The notes beneath the pieces were generated by a model. That model searched no databases and had not been told where the DNA came from. It saw only the letters and a list, made by a program, of their open reading frames with translations. From Betaproteobacteria bacterium (GTDB lineage: Bacteria > Pseudomonadota > Gammaproteobacteria > Burkholderiales > SG8-39): a stretch of 52,878 nucleotides of DNA. Made by a program: the position numbers and the translations under genes. Where the stretch lies: the NCBI GenBank assembly GCA_005881575.1, contig VBCA01000054.1, positions 1 through 52,878 on the forward strand, written 5' to 3'. This document shows, piece after piece, positions 35,672 to 45,699 of this stretch (position 1 is its first letter; each line of letters begins with the position of its first letter).

Positions 35672-36634
35672 CTAGCCTTGCGCGAGCGCGTCGCGCAGCT
35701 CTTTCGGCTGCACGACGGCCGTGCCGAACTTGAGGACCTTGATGCCGGCCGCGACGTTCGAGACCTTCACCGCCTCGTCGAGCGGCATCCCCGCCCCGAG
35801 CATCACCCCGAGCGTCGCGATGACCGTGTCTCCGGCGCCGCTCACGTCGATCACTTCGTGCTCCGTCGCCCTTTCGTGGCGCCGGCTGCCGGCCTCATAC
35901 AGGGTCATTCCCTCCGAGCCGCGGGTGACCAGAAGCGCGCGAAGCCCGAGCTGCTCGCGCAGCGCCTGGGCCTTCTGCGTGAGCTCGTCCTCGTTCCTCC
36001 AGCTTCCCACGACCTCGCGCAGCTCGGCCCGGTTCGGAGTCACCACGGTCGCGCCGGAGTATCGCGAATAGTCGTCTCCCTTGGGATCGACGAGGATGCT
36101 CTTCTTGCGCTCGCGCGCGACTTCGATCATCTGGGAGATATGCGTGAGCCCGCCCTTGCCGTAGTCGGACAGGATCACGACGTCGCATTCGGCGACCATT
36201 TGACGGTAGTCGTCGAGCTTGTCGCGGAGCACCTCGCGGCTGGGCAACTTCTCGAAGTCGATGCGGAGCAACTGATGCTGCCGCCCTCCGATCACGCGCA
36301 GCTTGACGGTCGTCTCGATCGACGCGTCGCGGCGAAGGCTCGTGTTGACGCGCAGCTCCTCGAGGAGCAGCTCCAGCCTGTGGCCTGGCTCGTCGTCCCC
36401 GATCACCGAGAGCAGCGTCACGCTCGCCCCGAGCGCGGCGGCGTTCACCGCGACATTGGCCGCGCCTCCGGGACTTTCCCTGGTGCGATCGGCTTCGATC
36501 TTCACGATCGGCACCGGCGCCTCGGGGGAAATCCGGCTCACCTCGCCGAACCAGTAGCGGTCGAGCATCACGTCCCCCACGACGAGGACGCGCGCCTTGT
36601 GCAGCTGCGAGAAAACCGGATTTTGCGCCTTCAC
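35672..36634 (-). CDS. rfaE1: D-glycero-beta-D-manno-heptose-7-phosphate kinase
   Basis: The 320-residue PfkB-family kinase has [20 protein letters not shown], the substrate loop [18 protein letters not shown] and the catalytic [15 protein letters not shown]. It ends after the kinase domain, so it is RfaE1 alone and lacks the adenylyltransferase half found in E. coli HldE. A separate rfaE2 must lie elsewhere. The start is a GTG that overlaps the ugd stop by 4 bases (GTGA). The minus frame is open far upstream, but that is a shadow of ugd. Confidence 0.94.
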   Translation of the reverse strand: MKAQNPVFSQLHKARVLVVGDVMLDRYWFGEVSRISPEAPVPIVKIEADRTRESPGGAANVAVNAAALGASVTLLSVIGDDEPGHRLELLLEELRVNTSLRRDASIETTVKLRVIGGRQHQLLRIDFEKLPSREVLRDKLDDYRQMVAECDVVILSDYGKGGLTHISQMIEVARERKKSILVDPKGDDYSRYSGATVVTPNRAELREVVGSWRNEDELTQKAQALREQLGLRALLVTRGSEGMTLYEAGSRRHERATEHEVIDVSGAGDTVIATLGVMLGAGMPLDEAVKVSNVAAGIKVLKFGTAVVQPKELRDALAQG

Positions 36635-37971
36635 GGGCCCGCCTTCACAGCCGCCCGTCCTATCGGATAGTACTCCAGGCCCAGGCGCTTCAGCTGCGCC
36701 GGATCGTAGAGATTGCGCCCGTCGAAGATCGCCGGCGTCTTCAAGCGCGCGCGGATCGCCTCGAAATCGGGACTGCGGAACTCCTGCCACTCGGTGACGA
36801 CCGCGAGCGCATCCGCGCCGTCGAGCGCCGCGAGCGGCGATTCGGCGTAGCCAATTCCCGCGAGCCCGGCCAGCGCGCGCTTCGCCGCGGGCATCGCCAC
36901 CGGGTCGTAGGCGGTCACGGTCGCGCCGTTCGCCACGAGATCTTCGATCAGAACGCGGCTCGAGGCTTCGCGCATGTCGTCGGTATTCTGCTTGAAGGCG
37001 AGGCCCCAGACGGCGATGCGCCTTCCGGAGAGCTTTCCGCCGAATCGCGCGAGTATTTTCCTCGCCAGCACCTTTTTCTGGGCCGCGTTCACCTCGTCCA
37101 CCGCCTCGAGAAGCGGGAGGACTCCGCCCGCCTCTTGCGCGGTGCGGATGAGCGCCTTCACGTCTTTCGGGAAACAGGAGCCGCCGTACCCCGCGCCGGC
37201 GTACAGGAAATGAAAGCCGATGCGCGGGTCCGATCCGATGCCCCTGCGCACGTCCTCGATGTCCGCGCCGAGGCGCTCGGCGAGGTTGGCGAGCTCGTTC
37301 ATGAACGAGATGCGCGTCGCGAGCATCGCGTTCGCCGCGTACTTGGTGAGCTCCGCCGAACGCACGTCCATCAGGAAAAAGCGGTCGCGGCTGCGCTGGA
37401 ACGGAGCGTACAGCGCCCGCATGATCTGTATCGCCCGCTCGTCGTCGGCGCCGACCACGATGCGGTCCGGACGCGTGAAGTCCTCCACCGCCGCGCCTTC
37501 CTTGAGGAACTCGGGGTTCGACACCACGGCGAAGGGCGTGTCCGCGCCGCGCTTCTTGAGCTCTTCCGCGAGCGCGCTGCGCACCTTGTCCGCGGTGCCG
37601 ACCGGCACAGTGGACTTGTCCACGATCACCCGGTACTCGGTCATGTGCCGGCCGATCGACCGTGCCGCAGCGAGGACGTGCTGGAGATCGGCCGAACCGT
37701 CCTCGCCGGGCGGCGTTCCGACCGCGATGCACTGCACCGTTCCGAAGCGCACCGCGCGCTCGACGTCGGTGGTGAAGTGCAGTCTCCCCGCGGCCCGGTT
37801 GCGCCTGACCACCTCGAGCAGTCCCGGTTCGTAGATCGGTATTTCGCCCGCCTCGAGCGTGCGGATCTTAGCCGCGTCGAGATCGAGGCACAGCACCTCG
37901 TTCCCGACCTCGGCGAAACAAGCGCCGCTGACAAGGCCGACGTAGCCCGCGCCGACGATAGTGATCTTCAA
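36631..37971 (-). CDS. ugd: UDP-glucose 6-dehydrogenase
   Basis: The 446-residue enzyme oxidises UDP-glucose to UDP-glucuronate for surface polysaccharide or lipid A modification. The N-terminal NAD site is [20 protein letters not shown]. The substrate contact [13 protein letters not shown] is present, the catalytic Cys lies in [19 protein letters not shown], and the C-terminal domain has [17 protein letters not shown]. It is translationally coupled to the heptose kinase gene. Confidence 0.96.
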   Translation of the reverse strand: MKITIVGAGYVGLVSGACFAEVGNEVLCLDLDAAKIRTLEAGEIPIYEPGLLEVVRRNRAAGRLHFTTDVERAVRFGTVQCIAVGTPPGEDGSADLQHVLAAARSIGRHMTEYRVIVDKSTVPVGTADKVRSALAEELKKRGADTPFAVVSNPEFLKEGAAVEDFTRPDRIVVGADDERAIQIMRALYAPFQRSRDRFFLMDVRSAELTKYAANAMLATRISFMNELANLAERLGADIEDVRRGIGSDPRIGFHFLYAGAGYGGSCFPKDVKALIRTAQEAGGVLPLLEAVDEVNAAQKKVLARKILARFGGKLSGRRIAVWGLAFKQNTDDMREASSRVLIEDLVANGATVTAYDPVAMPAAKRALAGLAGIGYAESPLAALDGADALAVVTEWQEFRSPDFEAIRARLKTPAIFDGRNLYDPAQLKRLGLEYYPIGRAAVKAGP

Positions 37972-37987
37972 ATTTTGTCTCCGCGCT

Positions 37988-39163
37988 TCACGGCGTCAGC
38001 TCGAACTCCTCGTTGCGCCTCGGCGGATAGGTTTCCCAGCCGCCGCAGGCGGGACAGTGCCAGTAGAACTGCCGCGCCTTGAATCCGCAGTTCTCGCAAT
38101 GGTAGCGCGCCAGGCGCTGCGTATGGCTGTGTATGAGATTGCGCACGAGCTCCAGGTCGTGGCGCCTTTCCGCGGGCGCGACCAGGAGCTGCGCCTCGAG
38201 CAGCTTGTCCAGGCCGAGCAGGGTCTGGTTGCGGCGCAGCTCGTCCTTCACGAGCTTGTGCGCCGCCTCGGGGCCCTGCGAGTCGAGCGTCGACTGGAAG
38301 ACGACGTCGAGCAGGTCGAGCGAAGGAAAGTTCGCCAGGTAGCCGCGCAGCAGCGTGAGCCCCTCCTCGGTGCGCCCGATCGCGCGATGGCTCTCGAGCA
38401 GGCGCTGCGCGACGAGCGCGAGATAACTCGGGTTCTGCTGCTCGATGCGCTTCCAGGCCTCGATGGCGCCGACGTGATCGCCCGAGGCGGCCGCGACGTC
38501 GCCCAGGATGATGTTGGCGCGGACGCACTTGCGGTGCGCGGCGAGGGCCGCCTCGAGGCGGTGCCTCGCCCCGTCCGGACGCGAATGCGTCACTTCCGAC
38601 AGCGCCAGCTCGCAGTAGTAATTCGCGATTTCTTTTTGCGAGGACTGCCCGGAGTCCTTCTCCAGCTCGAGGGCGATCCCGACCGCCTTCATCCAGTCCT
38701 TTTCCTGCTGGTAGATCTCGAGCAGGAATTTCAGCGCCTCGGCGCGATGCGGCGAGCCCTGGAGCTTGAGGAACATCTCTTCCGCGCGATCGAGAAGCCC
38801 GGCCTTGAGGTAGTCCTGACCGAGCTCGACCATCGCGTGCAGCCGCTGCTCGGCGCCCAGATCCGGGCGTTCGAGCAGGTTCCGGTGCATGCGGATCGCG
38901 CGCTCGGTCTCGCCGCGCCGGCGGAACAGGCTTCCCAGCGCGAAGTGCAGCTCGACCGTCTGCGGGTCGACCTTGACCACCTCGATGAAGGCCTCGATCG
39001 CCTTGTCGGGCTGCTCGTTGAGCAGGAAATTGAGGCCCTTGAAATACGAGCGCGGCAGCTGCCGCGATTCCGAAAGGAGCTGCTTGATGTCGATGCGCGC
39101 CGCGAGCCAGCCCAGCCCGAAGAACAGGGCGAACCCGAACAGCCACCAGAGCTCGAAGTCCAT
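37988..39163 (-). CDS. lapB: LPS assembly protein B, TPR and rubredoxin-like
   Basis: The 391-residue protein has an N-terminal membrane anchor ([20 protein letters not shown]), a run of TPR helices ([40 protein letters not shown]) and a C-terminal metal-binding knuckle, [20 protein letters not shown]. In E. coli LapB (YciM) delivers LpxC to FtsH and so limits LPS synthesis. It sits beside lapA and upstream of ugd and the heptose genes, which fits that role. Confidence 0.94.
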   Translation of the reverse strand: MDFELWWLFGFALFFGLGWLAARIDIKQLLSESRQLPRSYFKGLNFLLNEQPDKAIEAFIEVVKVDPQTVELHFALGSLFRRRGETERAIRMHRNLLERPDLGAEQRLHAMVELGQDYLKAGLLDRAEEMFLKLQGSPHRAEALKFLLEIYQQEKDWMKAVGIALELEKDSGQSSQKEIANYYCELALSEVTHSRPDGARHRLEAALAAHRKCVRANIILGDVAAASGDHVGAIEAWKRIEQQNPSYLALVAQRLLESHRAIGRTEEGLTLLRGYLANFPSLDLLDVVFQSTLDSQGPEAAHKLVKDELRRNQTLLGLDKLLEAQLLVAPAERRHDLELVRNLIHSHTQRLARYHCENCGFKARQFYWHCPACGGWETYPPRRNEEFELTP

Positions 39164-39175
39164 CGAGTCCTGAGC

Positions 39176-39457
39176 CTAGGCCTGCGGCGGCAGGGTGCGG
39201 TCGCCGCCTGAGCGCAGCTCGCGCTCGAGCTTCTGGATCTCGCGGCGCTGCCCGAGCAGTCGCGACACGCAGGCGAGGACCCCGATCCCGGCGCCGAAGG
39301 CGAAAGAGAGGAGCAAGGCCACGATCATCGGTGTCTCCCAGGTCTGCCCTAGGAAGAAGCGCAGTGTCACCGGACCGGTATTCATGAGCGCGAAGGCGAA
39401 CACGGCGAGGAACAGCAGCGCGCGCAGCAGCCACGACAGATGGGTGATGAGCTTCAT
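39176..39457 (-). CDS. lapA: Lipopolysaccharide assembly protein A domain protein
   Basis: The 93-residue inner-membrane protein has two helices (LLRALLFLAVFAFALMN and IVALLLSFAFGAGIGVLACV), then a charged cytoplasmic tail, QRREIQKLERELR. It matches the LapA/DUF1049 family in size and shape. It lies between ihfB and lapB, with lapB 12 bp downstream. Confidence 0.9.
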   Translation of the reverse strand: MKLITHLSWLLRALLFLAVFAFALMNTGPVTLRFFLGQTWETPMIVALLLSFAFGAGIGVLACVSRLLGQRREIQKLERELRSGGDRTLPPQA

Positions 39458-39470
39458 CTAATCACGGAAC

Positions 39471-39507
39471 TCCAAAGCAAACGGCGGCACCTCGTCGATG
39501 CCGCCGT
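39471..39507 (-). terminator. Possible terminator or attenuator between ihfB and lapA
   Basis: A perfect 9-bp stem (39507-39499 with 39489-39481) is followed on the minus strand by TTTGCTTT. The T-tract is interrupted, so termination may be partial. Confidence 0.55.
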
Positions 39508-39530
39508 CCGCACGCCTCCGGCCCAGGCTC

Positions 39531-39812
39531 CTATTTTTGATCGACCCTCTCGCGCAATTCCTTGCCGGCCTTGAAGTGCGGGACAAATTTTTCCGGCACG
39601 TGGACCCTTTCGCCCGATTTCGGATTGCGGCCGACGCGCGCCGGCCGATGATTCAGCCCGAAACTCCCGAATCCGCGGATCTCGATGCGCTGCCCCTTGA
39701 CCAGGCTCTGCGTCATGGCATCCAGGATCATCTTGACCGTGAATTCGGCGTCCTTTGCGACGAGTTGCGAATAACGCGTCGCGAGCCTCGCAATAAGTTC
39801 GGACTTGGTCAT
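39531..39812 (-). CDS. ihfB: Integration host factor subunit beta
   Basis: The 93-residue DNA-bending protein starts [20 protein letters not shown]. It has the HU/IHF arm [20 protein letters not shown] followed by NPKSGERV with the intercalating Pro, and ends [14 protein letters not shown]. It is 12 bp behind rpsA, the usual beta- and gammaproteobacterial arrangement. Confidence 0.96.
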   Translation of the reverse strand: MTKSELIARLATRYSQLVAKDAEFTVKMILDAMTQSLVKGQRIEIRGFGSFGLNHRPARVGRNPKSGERVHVPEKFVPHFKAGKELRERVDQK

Positions 39813-39824
39813 CCCGGTCCTCGA

Positions 39825-41540
39825 CTACTGTTGAGCGTTCTTGTTGTCCAGTTTCGCCTTGAGGAGCGCGCCCAGGTTGGTGCTTCCCGTGCTGGCGGCG
39901 CTTTCGCTCTGGAGCTTGGCCATCGCTTCGTTCTCCTCGGCAAATTCCTTCTGCTTGACCGAAAGATTGATGGTTCGGTTCTTGCGGTCGACGTTGATGA
40001 CCATCGCCGTGACGCTGTCGCCTTCCTTGAGATGGTTGCGGGCGTCCTCGACGCGATCACGGGAGATCTCGGAGGCGCGCAGGTAGCCCTCGAGGTCGCC
40101 GCCCAGCGAGATGACCGCCCCCTTGGCGTCGACCGACTTGACGGTCCCCGAGATGAGCTTGCCCTTCTCGTGGCTCGCGACGAAGTTGTTGAAAGGATCG
40201 CCTTCGAGCTGCTTGATCCCGAGCGAGATCCGCTCGCGCTCGACGTCGATCGAGAGCACCTGGGCCTCGGTCTCCTCGCCCTTCTTGAAATTGCGCACCG
40301 CCTCCTCGCCGGGAAGCGTCCACGACAGGTCCGAGAGGTGCACTAGGCCGTCGATCCCGCCGTGCAGCCCGATGAAGATGCCGAAATCGGTGATCGACTT
40401 GATCGGGCCGCGGACCTTGTCCCCTTTCTTGAAGTTCATTCCGAACTCCTCCCAGGGATTGGGAAGGCACTGCTTCATCCCCAGGGAGATGCGGCGCCGC
40501 TCCTCGTCGATCTCGAGGATCATGACCTCGACCTCGTCGCCGAGCGCGACCACTTTCGACGGATGCACGTTCTTGTTCGTCCAGTCCATCTCGGACACGT
40601 GCACCAGGCCCTCGATGCCCTGCTCCACCTCGACGAACGCGCCGTAGTCGGTAAGATTGGTCACCTTGCCGAAGAGGCGCGTCCCGGTCGGATAGCGGCG
40701 CGACAGACCCACCCAGGGATCCTCTCCCAGCTGCTTCAAGCCGAGGGAAACGCGGTTCTTCTCGGTGTCGAATTTCAGCACCTTCGCCGTGACCTCGTCG
40801 CCGACGTTGAGCACTTCCGAAGGGTGCTTGACGCGCCGCCAGGCGAGGTCGGTGATGTGCAGCAGCCCGTCGATTCCACCCAGGTCGACGAACGCCCCGT
40901 AGTCGGTGATGTTCTTGACGATGCCCTTGACGACGGCGCCTTCCTGCAGGTTCGCGAGCAGCGCCTGGCGCTCGGCGCCTTGCGAGGCTTCCAGCACAGC
41001 GCGGCGCGAGACGACGACGTTGTTCCTCTTGCGGTCGAGCTTGATGACCTTGAACTCCATCTCCTTGCCCTCGTAGGGCAGGGTGTCCTTGACGGGGCGG
41101 ATGTCCACGAGCGACCCGGGCAGGAAGGCGCGGATGCCGTTGGTCATGACGGTGAGGCCGCCCTTCACCTTGCCGGAGATGATCCCTTTCACGAGCGTGC
41201 CGGCTTCGAGCGCCTTCTCCAGGTCGAGCCAGGCCGCGAGGCGCTTCGCCTTGTCGCGCGACAGGCGCGTCTCTCCGTAGCCGTCCTCGAGCGCTTCGAT
41301 CGCGACGCTGGTGAAATCGCCGGGCTTGACCTCGACCTCGCCCTTGTCGTTCTTGAACTCCTCGAGGGCGATGAAGGATTCGGACTTGAGGCCGGCGTTG
41401 ACGACGACGTAGTTCATATCCACGCGGACGACTTCGGCGGTGATCACTTCGCCTGTGCGCATTTCCTTGCGCGTCAGGCTTTCCTCGAAAAGTGCGGCGA
41501 AATTCTCTTGGGGAGCTACTGCGGGAGCGGCATTCGACAT
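39825..41540 (-). CDS. rpsA: 30S ribosomal protein S1
   Basis: The 571-residue protein has six S1 RNA-binding repeats, seen as recurrent blocks such as [40 protein letters not shown] and [20 protein letters not shown]. It binds mRNA on the 30S subunit. It starts [20 protein letters not shown]. No strong ribosome site precedes the ATG; instead a GC hairpin lies 16 bases upstream, as expected for autogenous control by S1. Confidence 0.97.
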   Translation of the reverse strand: MSNAAPAVAPQENFAALFEESLTRKEMRTGEVITAEVVRVDMNYVVVNAGLKSESFIALEEFKNDKGEVEVKPGDFTSVAIEALEDGYGETRLSRDKAKRLAAWLDLEKALEAGTLVKGIISGKVKGGLTVMTNGIRAFLPGSLVDIRPVKDTLPYEGKEMEFKVIKLDRKRNNVVVSRRAVLEASQGAERQALLANLQEGAVVKGIVKNITDYGAFVDLGGIDGLLHITDLAWRRVKHPSEVLNVGDEVTAKVLKFDTEKNRVSLGLKQLGEDPWVGLSRRYPTGTRLFGKVTNLTDYGAFVEVEQGIEGLVHVSEMDWTNKNVHPSKVVALGDEVEVMILEIDEERRRISLGMKQCLPNPWEEFGMNFKKGDKVRGPIKSITDFGIFIGLHGGIDGLVHLSDLSWTLPGEEAVRNFKKGEETEAQVLSIDVERERISLGIKQLEGDPFNNFVASHEKGKLISGTVKSVDAKGAVISLGGDLEGYLRASEISRDRVEDARNHLKEGDSVTAMVINVDRKNRTINLSVKQKEFAEENEAMAKLQSESAASTGSTNLGALLKAKLDNKNAQQ

Positions 41541-41556
41541 AGACACCTGGCATCTG

Positions 41557-41575
41557 CCCGTCCTTCGAGGACGGG
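41557..41575 (-). promoter_or_regulatory. rpsA leader hairpin
   Basis: CCCGTCCT and AGGACGGG form an 8-bp perfect stem with a 3-base loop just upstream of the rpsA start codon. E. coli rpsA also starts from a structured leader without a Shine-Dalgarno sequence and is repressed by S1, so a similar role is likely here. Confidence 0.5.
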
Positions 41576-41587
41576 GTTCGTTGATCC

Positions 41588-41623
41588 ACAACAAAAAGCC
41601 AAGCCATTGCGGTGCTTGGCTTT
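41588..41623 (-). terminator. Hairpin between cmk and rpsA
   Basis: A 10-bp stem (41623-41614 with 41604-41595) with a 9-base loop lies just after the cmk stop and is followed on the minus strand by TTTGTTG. It could end cmk transcription or attenuate read-through into rpsA. Confidence 0.6.
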
Positions 41624-41626
41624 GTG

Positions 41627-42289
41627 TCACCTGTTCGCCCCGCGGTACCAGTCCACGACTAGGTTCGCCGCCTGCGCGGCGCTCATAGCCGTCGTGTCGA
41701 GCAGCCGCGCTCCCGGGCTTTGCTTGAGAGGCGCCACGCTGCGCGCCGCATCGCGTGCGTCGCGCTCGCGCAAATCCTGCAAAAGGGCGGCCAGTGTAGC
41801 AGCGATTCCTTTTTCTTTCAACTGTTTATACCGACGTTCCGCCCGGGCCTCGGGACTCGCGGTGAGGAACACCTTGAGCGCGGCGTCGGGAAACACGATC
41901 GAGGCCATGTCGCGCCCCTCGGCCACCAGCCCCGGGGGGTTGCGGAAGGACCGCTGTCGGTCCAGGAGGGCCCGGCGCACCGCGGGCAGGGCCGCCACCC
42001 GCGAGGCGGCGAAGGAGTTTTCCTCGCTGCGGATGGCGTCGGTCACGCGCTCGGCCTCGAGATAGATGTCCTCGCCTTCGAAGCGGGCCGGGAGCCGGGC
42101 CGCGATCGCGGCGAGCTTCGCTTCGTCGCCGGCGTCGATTCCCTCGCGCGCGGCGGCGAGCGCCACGAGGCGGTACAGGGCGCCGCTGTCGAGGTAATGG
42201 AATCCCAGGGTCCTAGCGACTTCCTCCGCGACGGTGCCCTTGCCCGCGGCCGAAGGGCCGTCGATGGCGATGACGGGCGCCGCGCTCAT
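41627..42289 (-). CDS. cmk: (d)CMP kinase
   Basis: The 220-residue kinase phosphorylates CMP and dCMP with ATP. The P-loop is [32 protein letters not shown] and [20 protein letters not shown] are the nucleotide-binding blocks, and [10 protein letters not shown] is in the lid. Its ATG overlaps the aroA stop by 4 bases. Confidence 0.96.
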   Translation of the reverse strand: MSAAPVIAIDGPSAAGKGTVAEEVARTLGFHYLDSGALYRLVALAAAREGIDAGDEAKLAAIAARLPARFEGEDIYLEAERVTDAIRSEENSFAASRVAALPAVRRALLDRQRSFRNPPGLVAEGRDMASIVFPDAALKVFLTASPEARAERRYKQLKEKGIAATLAALLQDLRERDARDAARSVAPLKQSPGARLLDTTAMSAAQAANLVVDWYRGANR

Positions 42290-43566
42290 GCCGGGGTTCG
42301 CCGCGAAATGCCCGCGAGCGCCTCGAAGTATTCCGGGAAGGTCTTGGCGACGCAGTCGGGATCTTCGATGCGCACCCTGATCCCTCCGAGCGCCGCGAGC
42401 GAAAAGGACATCGCCATCCGATGATCGTCGTAGGTGGCTATCGTCGCGGGCTTCAAGCTCGCCGGAGGCGTCACGCGCAGGGCGTCGGCGCCCTCCTCGA
42501 CCGCCGCGCCGAGCTTGCGCAGCTCCGTCGCCACCGCAGCGAGCCGGTCGGTTTCCTTGACCCGCCAGCTGGCGATGTTGCGCAGTATGCTCGCGCCATC
42601 GGCGAAGAGCGCCGCCACGGCGGCCGTCATCGCGGCGTCGGGGATGTGGTTCAAGTCCGCGTCGATGGCTTTCAGTTTTCCTCGATGCGGCGCGCTGGAT
42701 TCGATCCAGTCATCGCCCATCGAGATCTTCGCGCCCATCTGCTGCAGCACCTCGGTGAAGCGGATATCGCCCTGGATGCTCGAACGCCCCACGCCTTCCA
42801 CCCGTACCGGGCCCCCGCCGATCGCGCCCGCCGCGAGGAAATACGAGGCCGAGGAGGCGTCCCCTTCGACGCGGATCTTCCCGGGGCTCGAGTAGCGCTT
42901 GCCCGGAACCACGAACGACCTCCAGCCCTCGCGCAGCACCTCGACGCCGAAGCGCCGCATCAGGTTCAGGGTGATCTCGACATAGGGTTTCGAGATCAGC
43001 TCGCCTTCGACCTCGACGACCCTTTCGGAGCCCGTGAGCGGCAGCGCCATCAGCAGCGCCGAAAGGTACTGCGAGGATACGTTTCCGCGCACGCGAAGCG
43101 GCGCGCCCCGCCGGATCGCGCCGGAGTGCAAGGCCAGCGGCGGAAAGCCTTCCTTGCCGAGATAGTCGATGCGTGCGCCGAGCGCTCGCAGCGCGTCGAC
43201 CAGATCGCCGATGGGGCGCTCGTGCATCCGGGGCGTGCCCGAGAGCCGGTACTCGCCCCCGGTGAGCGCGAGGACGGCGGTCAGCGGCCGGAACGCCGTG
43301 CCGGCATTGCCGAGGTGAAGCTCGGCGGACTCGTTCGTGAACGGCCCGCCGCGCACCGTCGCCGAATCGCGCTCGATGCGCGCGCCCAGAAGTTCGAGAG
43401 CATCCAGCATCACGCGGGTGTCGTCGGAATCCAGCAGGTTCTCGACGCGCGTCTCGCCATCCGCCAGCGCGGCGAGCAGCAGCACGCGGTTGGAGATGCT
43501 CTTCGATCCGGGCATTTTCACCGTGCCCCGCACCCGCGCGATCGGACCGAGATCGAGGAATTTCAC
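42286..43566 (-). CDS. aroA: 3-phosphoshikimate 1-carboxyvinyltransferase (EPSP synthase)
   Basis: The 426-residue shikimate-pathway enzyme joins shikimate-3-phosphate and PEP. Motifs are [57 protein letters not shown] and [16 protein letters not shown]. The start is a GTG at 43566 (V-K-F-L-D-L); codons upstream of it are a shadow containing an intergenic palindrome. An Ala follows the Gly-Thr of LGNAGTA as in class I, glyphosate-sensitive enzymes. Confidence 0.95.
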   Translation of the reverse strand: MKFLDLGPIARVRGTVKMPGSKSISNRVLLLAALADGETRVENLLDSDDTRVMLDALELLGARIERDSATVRGGPFTNESAELHLGNAGTAFRPLTAVLALTGGEYRLSGTPRMHERPIGDLVDALRALGARIDYLGKEGFPPLALHSGAIRRGAPLRVRGNVSSQYLSALLMALPLTGSERVVEVEGELISKPYVEITLNLMRRFGVEVLREGWRSFVVPGKRYSSPGKIRVEGDASSASYFLAAGAIGGGPVRVEGVGRSSIQGDIRFTEVLQQMGAKISMGDDWIESSAPHRGKLKAIDADLNHIPDAAMTAAVAALFADGASILRNIASWRVKETDRLAAVATELRKLGAAVEEGADALRVTPPASLKPATIATYDDHRMAMSFSLAALGGIRVRIEDPDCVAKTFPEYFEALAGISRRTPA

Positions 43567-43609
43567 GGTACGCGCGTCCTCAGGCAGACCGCGCCCCGGC
43601 GGTCTTTTT

Positions 43610-43687
43610 CCCCTCCTTGGACAAGGAGGGGCGGCGCGCGCAGCGCGACGGGGTGGTCGACCATCCTTCTCGCGACGACACCACCCC
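43610..43687. repeat. Intergenic double-palindrome element between tyrA and aroA
   Basis: The element holds a 10-bp perfect palindrome (CCCCTCCTTG 43610-43619, CAAGGAGGGG 43622-43631) and a second inverted pair, GGGGTGGT (43650-43657) and ACCACCCC (43680-43687). The layout resembles dispersed intergenic repeats I recall in many bacterial genomes. Only one copy is seen in the window. Confidence 0.55.
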
Positions 43688-43705
43688 AAAATCCACGCGC
43701 TGCCC

Positions 43706-44578
43706 TCATTGCGCGTCCTTCAGCCAGCGGTCGCGCGCGCCGCGCGCCCCCGAAAAAAGCGCATGGAGCGCCCTCGCGTCGCCGCGCTCGAGCATCTTGC
43801 GCACGCGCTGCAACTCGCCGCCATACCGGGCGAGCTCGGCGAGCAGCGCCCTTCTGTTGGCGAGGCAGATGTCGCGCCACATCTCCGGGTGGCTCGCGGC
43901 GATGCGGGTGAAATCGCGGAATCCCCCCGCGGCGAAGGAGAAGAGCTGTTTCGCGTTCTTCGCGCGCGCGACCTGGTCGACGAGGGCGTAGGCGAGCACG
44001 TGCGGCAGATGGCTGACGGCCGCGAGCACCCGGTCGTGTTCCCTCGCCTGGAGTTCGGAGACGCTCGCCCCGCAGCGCCTCCAAGCGGAACGCACCAGGG
44101 CGAGCGCGCGCGGCTCGGTTCCTGCGAGCGGCGTGAGCACCACCCTGCGCCCGCGATACAGGCCGGCAAAGGCGCTTTCAGCGCCGCTCTTCTCGGTGCC
44201 CGCGATCGGATGCCCGGGGACGAAACGGGCGAGCCCGCCCTTCAGCTCGCGCCGGGCGAGCGCGATCACGTCCTCCTTGGTGCTGCCCGCGTCGGTGACG
44301 ACGGTCTTTGCGCCGATGAGCGGCGCGATGGCGCGCATGACGACGCGCATCTGCCCGACCGGCACCGCGAGCAGCGCGAGATCGGCGTCCGCGAAGGTCG
44401 CGCGGTCGAATGCGCCGGCTGCGTCGATGATCTTCAGCTCGAGCGCGCGCCGGATGTTGCGGCCGCCGCGGCCGACGCCGGTCACGCGGCCGACCGCGCC
44501 CGCCTCTTTCAGCGCGAGCGCGAACGAGCCGCCGATCAGGCCGACGCCCACGACCACCAGCTTCCCGATTCGCGCCAT
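43706..44578 (-). CDS. tyrA: Prephenate dehydrogenase
   Basis: The 290-residue enzyme converts prephenate to 4-hydroxyphenylpyruvate for tyrosine. The NAD site is [40 protein letters not shown] is the prephenate-binding block, and [12 protein letters not shown] follows. It has no chorismate mutase or ACT domain. The ATG at 44578 is preferred to a TTG one codon upstream. The hisC stop is 12 bp upstream. Confidence 0.95.
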   Translation of the reverse strand: MARIGKLVVVGVGLIGGSFALALKEAGAVGRVTGVGRGGRNIRRALELKIIDAAGAFDRATFADADLALLAVPVGQMRVVMRAIAPLIGAKTVVTDAGSTKEDVIALARRELKGGLARFVPGHPIAGTEKSGAESAFAGLYRGRRVVLTPLAGTEPRALALVRSAWRRCGASVSELQAREHDRVLAAVSHLPHVLAYALVDQVARAKNAKQLFSFAAGGFRDFTRIAASHPEMWRDICLANRRALLAELARYGGELQRVRKMLERGDARALHALFSGARGARDRWLKDAQ

Positions 44579-44590
44579 CAATCGTCGAAC

Positions 44591-45691
44591 CTAGTCATCA
44601 AGCGCGGTTCTCAGCGCCTTGAGAAACTTCTCGTTCTCTTTGGGCGTACCGATCGTGACTCGCAAGTGATCGGGCATATCGTAGCCCGCGAGCGGCCTGA
44701 CGATGACGCCCAGGCGCAGCAGCTTCTCGTACACCGTCTTCGCCCGCGACGTGCGGAAGGTGATGAAATTGGCGAAGGACGGGATGGTCTCCAGCCCGAG
44801 CGCCTTCAGGCCGCGCTCGAGCCGCTCCAGGCCCGAGCGGTTCATCTTCGCGCTCTTCGCTACGAATTTCCTGTCCTCGAGCGCAGCGGCCGCCGCGGCG
44901 AGCGCGAGGCTGTTCACGTTGAAGGGCTGGCGCACGCGGTTGAGGAGGTCCGCGACGCTCGGGTGCATGAGCCCGTATCCGACGCGCAGCCCAGCGAGGC
45001 CGTAGACCTTCGAGAAGGTGCGCGTGACGATGAAGTTCGGGTGTTTCCTGAGCAGGGCCACGCAGTCGTAGCGCAGGTGGGCCGGCAGGTATTCGAAGTA
45101 GGCCTCGTCCACCACCACGGCCACGTCGCGCCGCACGTTCGCGATGAAATTCTCCAGCTCCGCGCCCGTCGCGAATGTTCCCGTGGGGTTATTGGGATTG
45201 GCGATAAACACGAGGCGCGTCTCGAGCGTGATCGCGGCGAGCATCGCCTCGAGATCGTGAGCGTAGTTTTTCGCCGGCACGACGATGCCCTCCGCGCCGC
45301 GCGCCTGGGTCGCGAGCGGGTATACCGCGAAGGCGTGCTGGGAGTACACCGCCGCGCGGCCGGGGGTTAGAAAGGCGGCGGCGACAAGCTCGAGCAGGTC
45401 GTTCGAGCCGTTGCCGACGACGATGCACTCCTGCGGCACGCCATACTTGCGTGAAAGTGCCTCCTTCAGCTCAAAGGCGTTCCCATCCGGGTAGCGCGCG
45501 AGCTGCGCGAGCTCTCCCTTGATCGCGGCCTTCGCCCTGGGCGAGGCGCCGAACGGGTTCTCGTTGGAGGCGAGCTTGACGATCTTTTTCTCGGCGAGCC
45601 CCATTTCCCGGGCGAGCTCCGAGATCGGCTTGCCCGGCTGGTAGGGCGCGATGGCGCGGATGTACGACGGAGACTGCTCGCAAAGATCCAC
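44591..45691 (-). CDS. hisC: Histidinol-phosphate aminotransferase, probably also aromatic
   Basis: The 366-residue class I/II PLP aminotransferase has KLASNENPFGASPRAKAAIK, ANPNNPTGTFATGAELENFI, VVDEAYFEYLP and the PLP lysine in TRTFSKVYGLAGLRVGYGL. Lying between pheA and tyrA it probably serves aromatic as well as histidine synthesis (HisC2-type); this is inference from position. The start is a GTG at 45691, 8 bp after pheA. Confidence 0.93.
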   Translation of the reverse strand: MDLCEQSPSYIRAIAPYQPGKPISELAREMGLAEKKIVKLASNENPFGASPRAKAAIKGELAQLARYPDGNAFELKEALSRKYGVPQECIVVGNGSNDLLELVAAAFLTPGRAAVYSQHAFAVYPLATQARGAEGIVVPAKNYAHDLEAMLAAITLETRLVFIANPNNPTGTFATGAELENFIANVRRDVAVVVDEAYFEYLPAHLRYDCVALLRKHPNFIVTRTFSKVYGLAGLRVGYGLMHPSVADLLNRVRQPFNVNSLALAAAAAALEDRKFVAKSAKMNRSGLERLERGLKALGLETIPSFANFITFRTSRAKTVYEKLLRLGVIVRPLAGYDMPDHLRVTIGTPKENEKFLKALRTALDD

Positions 45692-45699
45692 CGGGCGTC

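Noticed and set aside
35672..36634. Bifunctional HldE kinase/adenylyltransferase
   Set aside because: The gene ends after the PfkB kinase domain and no nucleotidyltransferase HxGH-type motif follows, so only the RfaE1 half is present.
42421..43911. A 496-codon plus-strand open frame opposite aroA
   Set aside because: Antisense shadow of aroA; it also runs across the intergenic palindrome and has no recognisable motif or ribosome site.
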